Assembly: GCA_022496185.1 (NCBI GenBank)
Contig: WTXG01000005.1
Coordinates: forward strand, 682,001-746,000
Length of the DNA: 64,000 bases
DNA from: Multifurca ochricompacta
Taxonomy: Eukaryota > Basidiomycota > Agaricomycetes > Russulales > Russulaceae
Direction: 5' to 3'
A program made the translations under genes and the position numbers. A model generated the notes under the pieces. The model had not been told where the DNA came from, ran no database searches, and saw nothing but the letters and a program-made list of their open reading frames with translations. This document shows positions 33,796 through 45,037 of the stretch, one piece after another; within the stretch, counting starts at the first letter, position 1, and the number at the start of each line of letters is the position of its first letter.

Positions 33796-36700
33796 TCATG
33801 TCGGGGGCCACGCCCTCCCCTGGTCATCACCACTCGTACCCCAGGATTCCCATATGAAGTTTTGCACCTGTGCAATGGCGTCGGCGATGTTACGCTTTGC
33901 GTGAAGTATTGGGCCTTCTATACCCAGACGTTCGAGGTGAGAAGGCTCCAACGAAGACCGACGGAGAAACGAAAACAAGTTGGTATCATAAACGAACTCA
34001 GGTTTGGTCGGGTGCAAGTGGAGATCAGCGTAGAACGGGTCAAAATATGTGGTGAGAAACTGATGCCTTGCATGAATCTTCGACATGCTACCAAAAAAGT
34101 CGAATTTAGTCAACCACATAAAACAATAAAATTTACACACCGGTACATAGCCAAAAAAATGACGAACTGGAGGAAAAAAATGCCCCAGAACAACCAGTGA
34201 TTCCAAGATATCATTCTTTGCTCTTGCAGGAAGTTGGGCTACGTGATTGTATGAGGAAAATGGCGCTGAAAAGTGAGCACGTTGCTTACCAAGAATCTAC
34301 TCTTTCGCATGCTCTCCTTCAAGGAACCGTACCTGTGCTTGATCTGTGCGGTCTGCGCCTGTTGGAGTGATGAGGCAAGCTTAGCCCGCATGTCTCGGGC
34401 TGCTGTCGACAGGTCATAGAGTTCGCTCAACCGCGGATCGTCCAGGGCCACATTACTTGAACTGTGGAAGACCAGCACCGATCAGCCCTACGTACGGTTA
34501 CCCCAGGCGATAGCAAGGAAAAACTCACGTATCAACGCTGCTAAGCCCCTCCCGTAGATCAGCAACTGCTTTCTTCATTCGTTCAAGCGCCTCTTGACGC
34601 GAGTAACGGACTTCAGTGACGGTGTCCTCGCTGTCGTTTTGTTCGGACGGTTCTTCCACCTCGTGTCCCATTGCATCAACCATTCGTACGCTGACATTGC
34701 GGGGGGTTTTGAGTGGGCCACCACCGGGCATATGCATTGATATAGATCGCTCTTTGACGTCCTTTCGCCGGGGTGTGGTTGGTGGATCCTCCTGAGCATG
34801 CCCATACTCATCCACCAATCGAACGCTAGGGGATCGTCGTGGCTTGCGGCGCGACGGCAACCCTGTCGACGTATAATTGGCAGCGTCTGGAGGAGAGTTT
34901 CTAACGGAGGCACCTTCCTCTTTGTTATCAACGCTTGCCAATCCGATGGGTGTCGTGGGTGCTGCTGCTGGAGACGACGACTTGACGTCATTGAATGAAG
35001 GCTCAGACATAGACTCTGAAGTGTTTAGGCCCGACTTCGGGAGCGGGGTTACGTCCCAATTTGCTACAGGTAAAGGGACTTTGAACTTCTCATCCCTCGC
35101 GCTCGCGTCTCCGTCGGACATGGCACTATCTGAAGGCACATTATCAAACCGGACTTTCATTAGGCTTTTCCGGCGAAGCGAACCAGGTGTCGAAAACCAG
35201 CCCCCTGGTGGTGCTGGCGTTCGGGTAGGGAGCGTGCCTGCGCGGGAAAGCGCCGAGGGAGGCACCACCATAGATGGTTGAATGTCCGTAAAGGACGGCT
35301 GAGGAAGCGAGTTTGAACGCGCGCGCAGAAGCTTTACCGATGCAGACGAGGGCAAGGCGGGCTGGGGTGTCTGCGAACGCGCAGGCATGGGTGCAGGTGT
35401 TGCAGCCCATGCACCGGGGGGGCGGGGAGTCTTCATGGTGGTAAGGTCAAGGAGGCCATCACCTCTGCGATGGGTGGACAAAATATCGATAGTCCCAGTG
35501 TCATCTTCAGAAGATGGAGGCGGACCGGGGAGTTCAGGCAGACCCTTGGGGGGAGAGGGTGTTTGAAACTCAATTTTGGAGGTGCTAAACGACGGGTGAC
35601 GCGGGGGGTGGAAAGCTCAAAGGAAGGTGCCTTGTCGGATAGACTTGAAGGTAAAGAGGGCTCGGAGTTCACAGCAGCGGCGATTGATGTGTGCTCGACG
35701 TGTGCAGACGAATTTTCGACCGGAGGTGATGTTTGCGGCTTCTCAGCTGATGAAATCTCGACCGGCCGCGTTACAGGTGTCAACATGTCCTGTATGTTTT
35801 CGTCGCTCTCTGAAAAAGATGCGCATGAGGAACGCTTCCGCAGTTGCACGAAGGTCGTCTAACAAACCTTGTGGAGATTTTGCACCAAAGCTTTCCAGCT
35901 CAGACACCGACTGCGGCTCGAGTTTAGGCTCGGGCTGAATAGGTATCTTTGGCGGAACTGCGCCGTTAGCCTCCGCGAACTCAGTTGTTGCACGTTTATG
36001 GCCTCTTGTGAACATCTTGGCATCGCCATTCCGCTTGAACTCGACTTTTGGTACCTGACCCGGGGAGCGCACAGGAATGTGGGTTGCTCTTGCAGAAACG
36101 GGGGTGCGGCCCGTTGGCAGGTGCCCAGGGGATGTAGAACGCTCTGGCGAACTCATATTGGATTCAAAATCAGGAAGTTGGGGGCGATGACGTGGGAAAT
36201 ACCAGCCAAGGCGAGAGGCTGGTGGAGTACCTTTCGTCTCCGTGCTTCCATCAGGAGCTAGGGGAGAATCGGGTCGAAGTCGGCGTGGAATCACGAGGGC
36301 AGGTTTGTCGTACGGGTGACCGTTTACAGGTTTTGAGCGCGGAAGGGGCGTCACACTATGGGTTGACATCTCATTGTGCTCGTGCGATTCAAGAGACGAT
36401 AAGGCAGGGGACGACATCATGTGCTCAGCTGGTGATGGGGAATGCTGTTCAGGTTCGCTCGGCGGGCTCTTTAAATGACCATCTGGTGGCCGTGTCAAAG
36501 CTGACATTGTAGGAGCAGAGGAATCGGACTCAAGGCTCTGCGTCCGGACGCGAGAGCGGGATATAGGAGGGTTGGGAGACACAGCTCGCTTGTGAATGTG
36601 TGTACGGGCCCATTTCGGTTGTCGTGATCCCCAGTTACGCTCACGGACTTGCTCGTCTTTGTGCCCTGTCTTGGGTGTATGAGATGGAGACGTATTAGCG

Positions 36701-38763
36701 GGCGAAGAGGGGCGCGAGGAGCCCTCAGAAAGGAGAGATGATTGGCTAGCGTTGCGCCGGATGTGCCGCGTGTGGGCTTGGGTGGTGTGCCCATTAATGT
36801 TAGTGTTAGTGTTAGTGTTAATATTGTTGTTGTTGTTAGACTGAGACTGAGATTGTGAGTTCTGAGACCGAGACGGTCCGTCCTGGTCACGATTATTCAA
36901 TTTGGGGTAATGGGATACCCAATTAAGGTCACCTTCCTCTTCTTCAGCTGCTCCACTTTGAACCGAACGCTCGTCGGCCTCGGCCTTATCTGGCGTACGG
37001 GATGACCGAACAACCGTGTTCGTATGATGAGATGTACTACGAGAGCGCGCTGAAAGTGGCCTGTTCCATGCTCGCTCGCGCTCATGTTGGTGCTCCTTCT
37101 CAGTGTCTCTCATGCGATCCCGAACTCCACAAACAAGTCAGGTTGAGTGGCTAGTAACTAATAATCTGATACCACTCACAATCATTAGACGAAGCGTTTG
37201 ATTCCGCTCGAGAAGACGACCTGCTGCTGCTCCCGCTATTTGCAGACTCATATCTTTGACGTGGGAACTCTTGTGGTAATGGGGAACCTGTTAATGAGTG
37301 CGAGGCACGGTGGTGATGATAACTATCCCGACGCTCCCGCGGAGGGGTGTTGGTAACGCTTGACACTAAGATTACAGGTGATTAGTTGAGGAATAGTTGC
37401 CCCAAGTTGAATTTCACCATTCCCCGTGGCTGAACTTGCATTTGAAGCTGTAGTAGGTCAGTAAATGTCAATCACCAACTCTGTGGCCTTGATAGGTCAC
37501 TCACTTGAGTCATAACCATCCTGCCCAGCTTGCGGCCCCTCTGAGCGACGTGAAGCACTCGCACTCGGTCTGGCCTCAGTCAGTGATCCAGCGCGTGCAA
37601 GAGAAGTACGTGGCCGTGCAGCCAAAGAGGATACTGTCACTTGGGGGGTTTAAAGGAAGGATGATGTGAGGAGTAAGTGACTATGGTCTTCAAATATATG
37701 GAAATGCCTACAGGACAGTTCTTGGTTGGCTCCCATATTATCGAAGCTATCAGCCGTACCCATAGCGCGCTGCATATCAGAGTCCTGGTCAAGGAGGTCT
37801 AATGGCATATAGATTAGAAGGACGACGACTGTATTCACATGGCAACCTTACTTGACTGGCTCTGGAATTGAGCAGACAGTTGCACCGTTTGCATGGACGT
37901 GCTTGTGATTCCAGGCCCTGAGGCCGTGTGGCCATGCATCTCGCGGAGTAAGGCAGTGTCAGTACTGGAGTTGGAAGCACCTGACATTGATCCTGTCGAT
38001 TTGGGTCGTAAATATGTTGAGGTGGATAATGCGGAGGGGTGCTCACCATCTAACTGGGACGCATGAGAACTCAGGATGTGATTTCTCAGCGCTTCCATGC
38101 TAGCAGCATGCGATGTTGGAATAGGCGTCTTCCTTTCTGGAGGCGGAAGTTCAGATGAGCATAAATGGGAGCACCAGTGGCGAACCAACTTGATGATTTG
38201 TCCAACTCCTCGTCACTAAAACTCATCCTTTTGCCTTTATTCCTCGACCGCTCCTGAATTACCCGATCGTTCCTTGGGCTATCCTCTACCTCGCTCGAGT
38301 CTATGCTATTTCTCCGAGCATCTTTGCGTGGGGTACCTCCGGGTGAGCGGAGAGCATGGGTGAACAAGCTCTTCAGACTTTCGCGAGCGGAGCTCGTCGA
38401 GGAGCTGGCCCACTTTGGCGGTGGATCAAAGTCAGATTCACGATCTGAAGGAAGCGAAGGAGGAGGCTCGTGAAGCAGCTGCGTCCGCGAGGTCGATGAC
38501 GCGTTTGGCACCTGAGCAAGCAGTGCGCGCAGTCGAGCGGCGGGCGTGTCTTCCGTCATAACATACATAGATGGGAGAGAGGAGCTGATAGTGAGTCGTG
38601 GCGTAGACTCCGCGTCTTCATTTTCATCGTGTAGCGGGTGAAGACGTGACGGACCGGCGATAGGTGTGCGGGAGAGATCATCATCAAGAGGGAGAGGGGA
38701 GTGTTGAAGGTGACGTGAGAGCCGCAAACGAGGGATTTGGAGAAGAGATGGTGAAGACTCCAT
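33796..38763 (-). CDS. Long low-complexity protein with C-terminal membrane anchor
   Basis: A multi-exon gene of well over 1200 residues whose family I do not recognise by name. It starts at 38763 (MESSPSLLQIPRLRLSRHLQ). A conserved-looking N-terminal block has PAARLRALLAQVPN, ARESLKSLFTHALRSPGG, TPRKDARRNSIDSSEVEDSP and GKRMSFSDEELDK. Small exons between 38200 and 37150 follow, with a helical part DSDMQRAMGTADSFDNMGAN. Two long Ser/Pro/Arg-rich exons span 37110-34525, with an Asn/Thr microsatellite stretch at 36790-36840. The C-terminus is ordered: RQEALERMKKAVADLREGL, SELYDLSTAARDMRAKLAS (coiled coil), KHRYGSLKESMRKSRFL, then one membrane helix WLFWGIFFLQFVIFLAMYR and about 95 residues after it. 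A role at the nuclear envelope or spindle pole is possible but only a guess. Several internal splice sites are uncertain. Confidence 0.7.
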
Positions 38764-39191
38764 AAGGTTGATAAAAACCAAAGAATACGCAGATGCAGTT
38801 GCAATGGCTTCACAATCACTGACGCAGTCCTAGTCCAAGTGGTGTCCCACCAATATTCCAGTGTGTTCCAATGTTTCAATTGTCTCAGCGTCCCTGAGTG
38901 CCAGTGCCAATCCACTGCGTGCGCGTGGCCCTTAACCTTGCCTCGTGTTGTTCATGTGTTAGATTACATAAGCTACTGTACCCCAGTCAGCTGATCCATA
39001 ATAATGAGTACCTTCAACGTCATCATGGTCATCACCTCTCAAGCTAATCGATGTCGATATGTCGATGTTATCATCGCAGCCATTTCAAACCGTATAAAGG
39101 ACCTCCAACTTAACCAGGGTTGTGGGACCACCACTCACGAGTACCCCATAGTCTTCAACCTCTTATAATCTCAGCAGCTAGCTACATAACA
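38764..39191. other. Divergent intergenic region
   Basis: About 430 bases between the start of the long tail-anchored gene and the CBM5/12-DM9 gene. Both promoters should lie here. A palindromic-looking ATCGATGTCGATATGTCGAT stretch sits near 39048-39067. No gene is seen. Confidence 0.5.
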
Positions 39192-40576
39192 ATGACCGTC
39201 TCTACCTGGCAACCCGGAACCTCATACGGTTATGGCGACATTGTCGAATACGACGGTACATTGTATTGACTTTCAAAACGATTCTCACTCATCACCTTGT
39301 CCTAGGTGCTAGGTATAAAATCATCCAGCCTCATACCTCACAGGTGAGTGATACAAAGCACCATTCGATGCCACCTTCGTTTTCACCATTACTGTCCAGG
39401 GAGATTGGGCACCTCCCATAGTCCCTGCACTATGGGGCCGCATCCCTGACGGCGAATGGAAAGATCACGAACCCTACAATCCTCCTCATGACAAGGGTAA
39501 ATTGCTTTTTTCGTCGTCTTTTCAACAGTATCCTCACGTCGTTTCTAGGCGACTACCACAGTCAAGATGTACAGCAGCCCAGTGATTACAACCAACACCC
39601 AGAGCAGACCGTCGACGTCCCCCATGATGAGCAAAAGAAGAAATGGTGGGACCTCAGTGGTGATCGCAAGAAGCAGCTCGAGGTGCGGAAATAGTCTTGG
39701 ATTACTATCAGATCCTCATAGCGTTTCAGGTTGGAGGCGGGCTTTTGGCAGGTGCTGCCGCCCTCGCCGGGGGCTACTACGCCTGGCACGAACACGAAAA
39801 AAACAAAAAATCCGACGATGAAGTGAGCTCGCTACTTCATCCTCTCGATTTCTATTTCTCATCGTTGTCGAAGAAACAAGCCCTCACATGGGGTTTACAA
39901 GGGTGGCTACGTGACGCGCAAGCACGCACTGAAGAGTTCCGCCGACATGGCCCCCGCGCTCCTACGACCTGGGTGCTCGTCGAAGGGCGTGAAAATATCC
40001 CTCGCTCAGCTATCGAGGCTGGAAGAGACAAAGATAAAAATCCGATCTACATCGCACGCGCGTATCATGAAGATGGACTCCGTACGTGTTGTCTATTATG
40101 CCTCTAATTCCCCTTGATACATTCTCCCCATGTTTAGAGGTTGGAAAAGCTGCGTCCGTATTTAAGCAAGGCTCGGTCATTGGGTATGCAGGCCGAGTTG
40201 TCGAGGTAACGCACCCTTAAAAATACGATCTTTCGACTGGGGCTCACTCGAATTAGCTGGATAAATTTGAAGTTCTTGTCGGCGATGACCGAGCAATACA
40301 ATGGGTCCGATTCAGTTACCAGCTGAATCTTCAGCAACTCGGTGCTCGTCCTGTGGAGGGTGGTAAGGAGGCCAGCGGTGCAATTCTTTACATCGCGCGA
40401 GTCGGGTACAATGGCGGGGTGCACACTGCCAAGATTGGAGAGCACCTTCCAGCCGCCCATCTTGCCTTCAACGGCACGGAGGTTCTCATCGATGTACGTG
40501 TCAGGTGTCATGGGTGGCCGGAGCATTTTTTCTAACATACCTACTGCAGGACTACGAAGTATTGTGCTACCACTAA
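39192..40576 (+). CDS. CBM5/12 carbohydrate-binding plus DM9 (DUF3421) protein
   Basis: The start at 39192 gives a CBM5/12 module: VSTWQPGTSYGYGDIVEYDG, ARYKIIQPHTSQGDWAPPIV and PALWGRIPDGEW, with the aromatic residues that bind chitin-like polymers, spread over four small exons. A charged linker (DEQKKKWWDLSGDRKKQLE) leads through an intron to a Gly/Ala-rich hydrophobic segment, VGGGLLAGAAALAGGYYAW, then HEHEKNKKSDDE. The C-terminal half is two DM9 repeats: TTWVLVEGRENIPRSAIEAG, NPIYIARAYHEDGL, VIGYAGRVVE, then GAILYIARVGYNGGVHTAKI and IDDYEVLCYH, stop 40576. About seven introns. No signal peptide is obvious, so whether it is secreted is unclear. DM9 proteins bind mannose in some animals; a glycan-binding role here is inference. 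Confidence 0.87.
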
Positions 40577-40915
40577 GCGAACACGCTTGCAGAGGACCAT
40601 GCTTTCGGTTGTATCCGTCTCCATCTTGTACGATTTCGTGTTTGCAGATGTTCGTACTACCAAAAATCATTGGCAAATGAACCGTGCGAGGGCTTGCCAT
40701 ACCAACAGGCGTCTAGCCTTGTAGCCGCAACAGCTCATTGGGCAGTCTGCATATCGATATATAAGACATGTACAGAAGACCGGTTAATCTGATCGTCTGA
40801 TGACCCCAGTCTCTTCTAGTGTTCGCACCCTTCTTTCTCTCACCCTAGATGGGTGCTGCTCTGGGCGTCAAGCAATCCCCATACATGTGCAACCTTCTGC
40901 GCCACTGATCCACAG
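40577..40915. other. Convergent intergenic region
   Basis: About 340 bases between convergent 3' ends of the DM9 gene and the GT61 gene. Nothing further is recognised. Confidence 0.5.
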
Positions 40916-42891
40916 CTACATCGACACATGACCAGGGGTTAGATGGTAATTACAAGACGTTAATACGTGGGAGGAGAAACGAGTGACACGATGATACGGA
41001 TGAAGCAATATATCTAGGTCCACGAGATGGTCCGTTGGGCTTACATCGCTTCTAGCAGCAGAAATCTTGGAGAGCTTACGGCAGATGGCCGTCCGCTCGG
41101 TCCTCGATAATTTTTGCGACATAGGGCCCATATACTGGAATTTGGGATCCCTGGAAACCTTCCGGGTAGTTAGGCCATGTCAATTCAGGATACGTCGTTG
41201 AGCTATGTCCAGATGGCACATCAACTTGACCAATCTCCTATTAGAAGAGCAGACGGGAACATACGTGTCATTCCACACAGCGAAATGCTTCATCCCTAGC
41301 GCTCGCGTCGTCCATTCATAATCATGGGCGTAACCCGCAGGATAAAATAGTTCAATAACGGTTGATATTGGTGTGATAGGCATCATGATCAGATGGGTCA
41401 GTCCATTCCCGTGGACGCCAAGGAGGAACTACGGAAAACCGGGTTGGTCAACACAAGGAGAGGCGATTGAGGGCAACCACTGGCAGCTTACTGTCGTCCG
41501 AGCGACAATTGCGAGTTGCTCTTCCTTGGAGAGACGCTCCATGCGCACAACGTTGAGTTCCCAGCCTCGTCTATCACACAGCTCGACAAGTGCGCGTACG
41601 AGGCTATCGTGATCTTCATCTATCAGATGCCTTCGCACGGCTTGGCGCGAGATATACGTGACCACGACTTCCTCTACGCCGCCATTTTGAAGAGATCCGC
41701 GCTCGGCACGTTTGAACGCGCGTGTACCAATATCCAACGCACGTGGGGAGATGCCAGCAAAGCGCAGCACACCACGACGCACGGGTTCCCACCATTCACG
41801 TTCTAGGAAGCCCGTGCGACCGGCACGCTCGACGACCCCTTTCACCGCCTCGGCTGCGGTACGTTGGGTGCGCTCACCACATTCGGGCCCACGGAACGCA
41901 GCGCTGCGGTCCGAGAGGAGGACAGTGTCGAACCACCACGCGCGGCCGTTACGCTCGCCAGCGCGAAGCGTCGTAGCAGAGGCGCGATCCAACCAGTCTG
42001 GCTGCGTCTCTACGGTGAGTGACGGCCACGCCGCCCGCAGGAAGAAGAAATTCATCCCAGGCCCGTCTCGCCATTCGTCGGCCCTTGCGTGGGGGAAAAT
42101 GGCGCGCGTGAAGGGGGGTATCGGGGAACCCGAGGATGAGCCGCTGAACGTGCCATGCCAAAATGCCCATGCACCAAAAAGAAGCTCCGCACAAAAGTGG
42201 TAGTAGTGGTTTAGGACTTGTTAAAGTTAAGCGCCAGACTAAGGAGAAGCAGATACACAACCCACATTGACCAGGATCGTTGAAAAGGAGCTGATAACAA
42301 GTGAACGACGGTCTTGACGGAGATTAAGTGGACGTACAGTTGAGCCTTCAACAGGGAAAATTCGATTTTGTTCCTTTGCAGAGTGTTCACCCCCCCAACG
42401 CCGATGTGCTTCCTCGGGGGTAATAAAGGACATGTCTTGAGCAGTGGGCATCCGCTCGGCGATACTCTCTGGACTGTTGAGAGCGGGCAGACCGGTTGAG
42501 GTCATGAGCTTGGTGTCCGGAAAGGATCAGGGTTTGAGGTGATAATGAACAAGGTGCCGTTGGCCATGTATAGGTTGCGAAAGATGGTCCAGCCCGGTGC
42601 ATGGCTGACGAGTTCCGTGTGAGGCATCTCAAGACCGAGGTTGGGGACGGAAGAAGACAAGGCGGAGGAAGTGCTGGTTGGTGCCGCAGAATGCCATGGG
42701 TATAGTTCCTCTGGAGGAATATTTGCATGAGAATCTTGAGAGGACAGGTGAGTGTTGAAGACTATGGAAGAAGATTCGTGGGAATGAGGAAATAAAAAAG
42801 AGAATACATGCATTGAGGCGGCGCCGAGAAGGATGAGGATGGCATCGCGAGGTGATATGGCTCGCAAGGGTGCGCGGAAGGTTCCCCGCAT
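40916..42891 (-). CDS. GT61-family glycosyltransferase, type II membrane protein
   Basis: Probable Golgi/ER transferase of the DUF563 family, which includes xylosyl- and EOGT-type O-GlcNAc transferases. It starts at 42891 with a short cytosolic part and a membrane anchor, RDAILILLGAASMHVFSFLF. Luminal exons give LEMPHTELVSHAPGWTIFRN, LYMANGTLFIIT, WGGEHSAKEQ region and FLRAAWPSLTVETQPDW. The core exon at 42055-41490 has WWFDTVLLSDRSAAFRG, FAGISPRALDIGT, VVTYISRQAVRRHLIDEDHD and WELNVVRMERLSKEEQLAIV. After an intron comes GVHGNGLTHLIMMP, the GT61 signature, then VIELFYPAGYAHDYEWTTRA. The last exon ends at 40916; its final 40 residues look less conserved, so the true stop could differ. Acceptor glycan unknown. 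Confidence 0.85.
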
Positions 42892-44019
42892 GGTGAACTG
42901 ACCGTTGGGGTGAGGTGAGGAAGGAAGGAAGGAAGGAAGGAAGGAAGGGAGGGAGGGTCAGATGAAGAAAATTAATAACCGGGCGTTTGAGTCCGTTGGA
43001 TGGTCGATGGTCGGATGGCTTGAAATTGCCTAGCGAGTTTGGAACCGATGCAACCGATATACTTTTGATAAGTGTTGCAACACTGAGCGCTGGCGTACGC
43101 CATATCATTATATCTGCATCCGCCTCCACTAGTATCACACTAAATACTACCAATACTATTGAGACTTGCGCTGGAGGATGGAATGTGCAACATAATGAAT
43201 GTGTTTCCCTGTGTGTAATATGGCGACCTACTAAAACTCATGGGGTTCTCAGTATCCCAATCAAATACACTGGCCTGATCGCAGGTTTGGTGGAGGTAAA
43301 GAAGTAGGAAGAAGGCCTACCATCGCCAAGAGCCGGCTTACCAGCGACTAAGGGATCCTCAATCAAATCAAAAATTTCATACAACAATACATACGAAAAA
43401 AGCACCCAGGATATACATTGATTGGCCGAGCTAGTCAGAAATGTAACGGTGTGAGGTACACTAGTACCGTTCCAGATGAATGAACTTCAATATCAATCAA
43501 TTTCTACTTTGCATTAACATATCATAGATGATATACGATACAACGGCGTACGATACGCGTGATTTACATCAAACGGCGTCTTCCCTTTAAAGATGACAGG
43601 AATCCTCCTTGAGGACTGTGACCCAGAATCGCCAAGTTTCTTCGTACATGGTATCCTCACCTCGACCCTGTTGTGTGGCTTAGATGGTAGGCAGGGTGAA
43701 ATAAAAGGTTGGCTAGCTGGCAGCTGGTTCAACCCATGAGTGGACTGGACCAAGCGACCACAAGCAAAGGAGCGAACAGGTTCACGTTCACGTACGCGTT
43801 GCGGCGGAACAGTCACACACACACAAAATACACAAACAAAGACACACACAACATCCGCCCACCCACGTGACAATTTAAAGGCTATTATACGTCATTGTCA
43901 TTGTCATTGTCATTCTTCAATCTGTAAGTGCATCATCCGTTGGAGTTCAGTCTGCCGCGTATTTATATAAACATGCGCGCATGTATTTCACTTTCGACCT
44001 GTCAATTGTCAACATTGTC
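42892..44019. other. Long divergent intergenic region
   Basis: About 1.1 kb between the GT61 and BLI-3-like starts. It contains a GGAA tetranucleotide repeat at 42919-42957, a CA-rich run near 43815-43850, and three ATTGTC repeats near 43892-43912. Frames here are short and unconvincing. No RNA gene is recognised. Confidence 0.5.
42919..42957. repeat. GGAA tetranucleotide microsatellite
   Basis: About seven GGAA units followed by GGGA units, beginning about 28 bases upstream of the GT61 start codon, so probably inside its 5' leader or core promoter. Confidence 0.85.
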
Positions 44020-44847
44020 ATGTCTTCTAACGTTCAGCTCGACCCATACACCGCCGAAGCGCAGAATGACAATGTAACCCTGTTACAGAAAGTCACAGGT
44101 AAGGGACGTTCTGGGAAATGTTCACAAAGAGTTCACAGCTAGCAGACCTCCACAAAGTCATACAGGGTGCCCAGACGGGTATGTTAACGACACGTGCATC
44201 AGACGACCATCTCCATGCGCGAGCTATGACGCCAGTTGGTCGTAAGTTCACTACGCTCCCTTGACCTGACAATCCGTGAACACGACTATTCAGCGTATTC
44301 AAGCACCCAAGTCAGCCTCACTTTCATAGCGAACAAGACCTCGCCAAAATTCCAGGACATAAAAAATGATGCTCACGTCAATGTCAGCTTCTTTGATACC
44401 TCGTCGACGAGTTGGGCAAGTTTTTCTGGAATAGCAAAGGTATGCGAAGATAGGTCGGTTGTAAGAGAACGCTGGAACCAAAAGTATGCACCTCGCCATC
44501 GCCCCTTTTCCGATAGAATTACACTAACGACGCTCTCGTACAGTATGGCAGCATATTTCGGTGATCTGGGTGATGGTATTCACAAAGGCGATGAGAACGA
44601 TCCGCGTGTGGTTGTAATCGAGGTCATCCCTGACGAGGTTTGCTATTGGCTTGCCACAGGCGGCGCAATTTCTCGCCGTGTTCAGGAAGTCGTGACAGTG
44701 GTACGGGGAAAAACCTGTATTCCGGGAGAATTGCGAAAGATCACCAAAGAAGAGGTTAATATACTGATGACTTCGTGCCTATTCGTTTATTGATTAGTTT
44801 AATTGCAGATTCAACTCGCTCAAGGGCTGGGCTCGCAAACGGCATAA
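44020..44847 (+). CDS. BLI-3-like FMN-binding split-barrel protein
   Basis: Pyridoxamine-phosphate-oxidase-like protein of the general-stress/BLI-3 class. The start at 44020 gives MSSNVQLDPYTAEAQNDNVT. After an intron come DLHKVIQGAQTGMLTTRASD and DHLHARAMTPVG, the flavin-binding entry. Then STQVSLTFIANKTSPKFQDI, HVNVSFFDTSSTSWASFSG, IAKVCEDRSVVRERWNQ and, after an intron, MAAYFGDLGDGIHKGDENDP. The end, VIEVIPDEVCYWLATGGAIS, is typical, and a last intron adds IQLAQGLGSQTA with stop 44847. The Neurospora founder is light-induced; whether this one is cannot be read here. About 200 residues, normal size. Confidence 0.88.
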
Positions 44848-45037
44848 GCACAGAAAATTGATTTTGTATCATCAGATAAACATAGGCTAGCAAATGAATT
44901 TAAGACTATCCGTACTATCTTCCAAAATGGCGAGTTTGAAGTGGAGAGGTAAGATGGTATATGAGTGTTTGAACGTTGCTGCGTCACGTTCCTTAGTCGG
45001 GTGTCCCTTCTACAGCGCATGAATCGACCAAAGGGGT

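Noticed and set aside
41712..42203. 163-codon plus-strand frame rich in Arg and Ser
   Set aside because: Antisense shadow of the GC-rich GT61 core exon.
43514..43873. 119-codon minus-strand frame with a VCVFVCVFCVCV start
   Set aside because: Its start is the translation of a CA repeat, and the rest has no recognisable protein.
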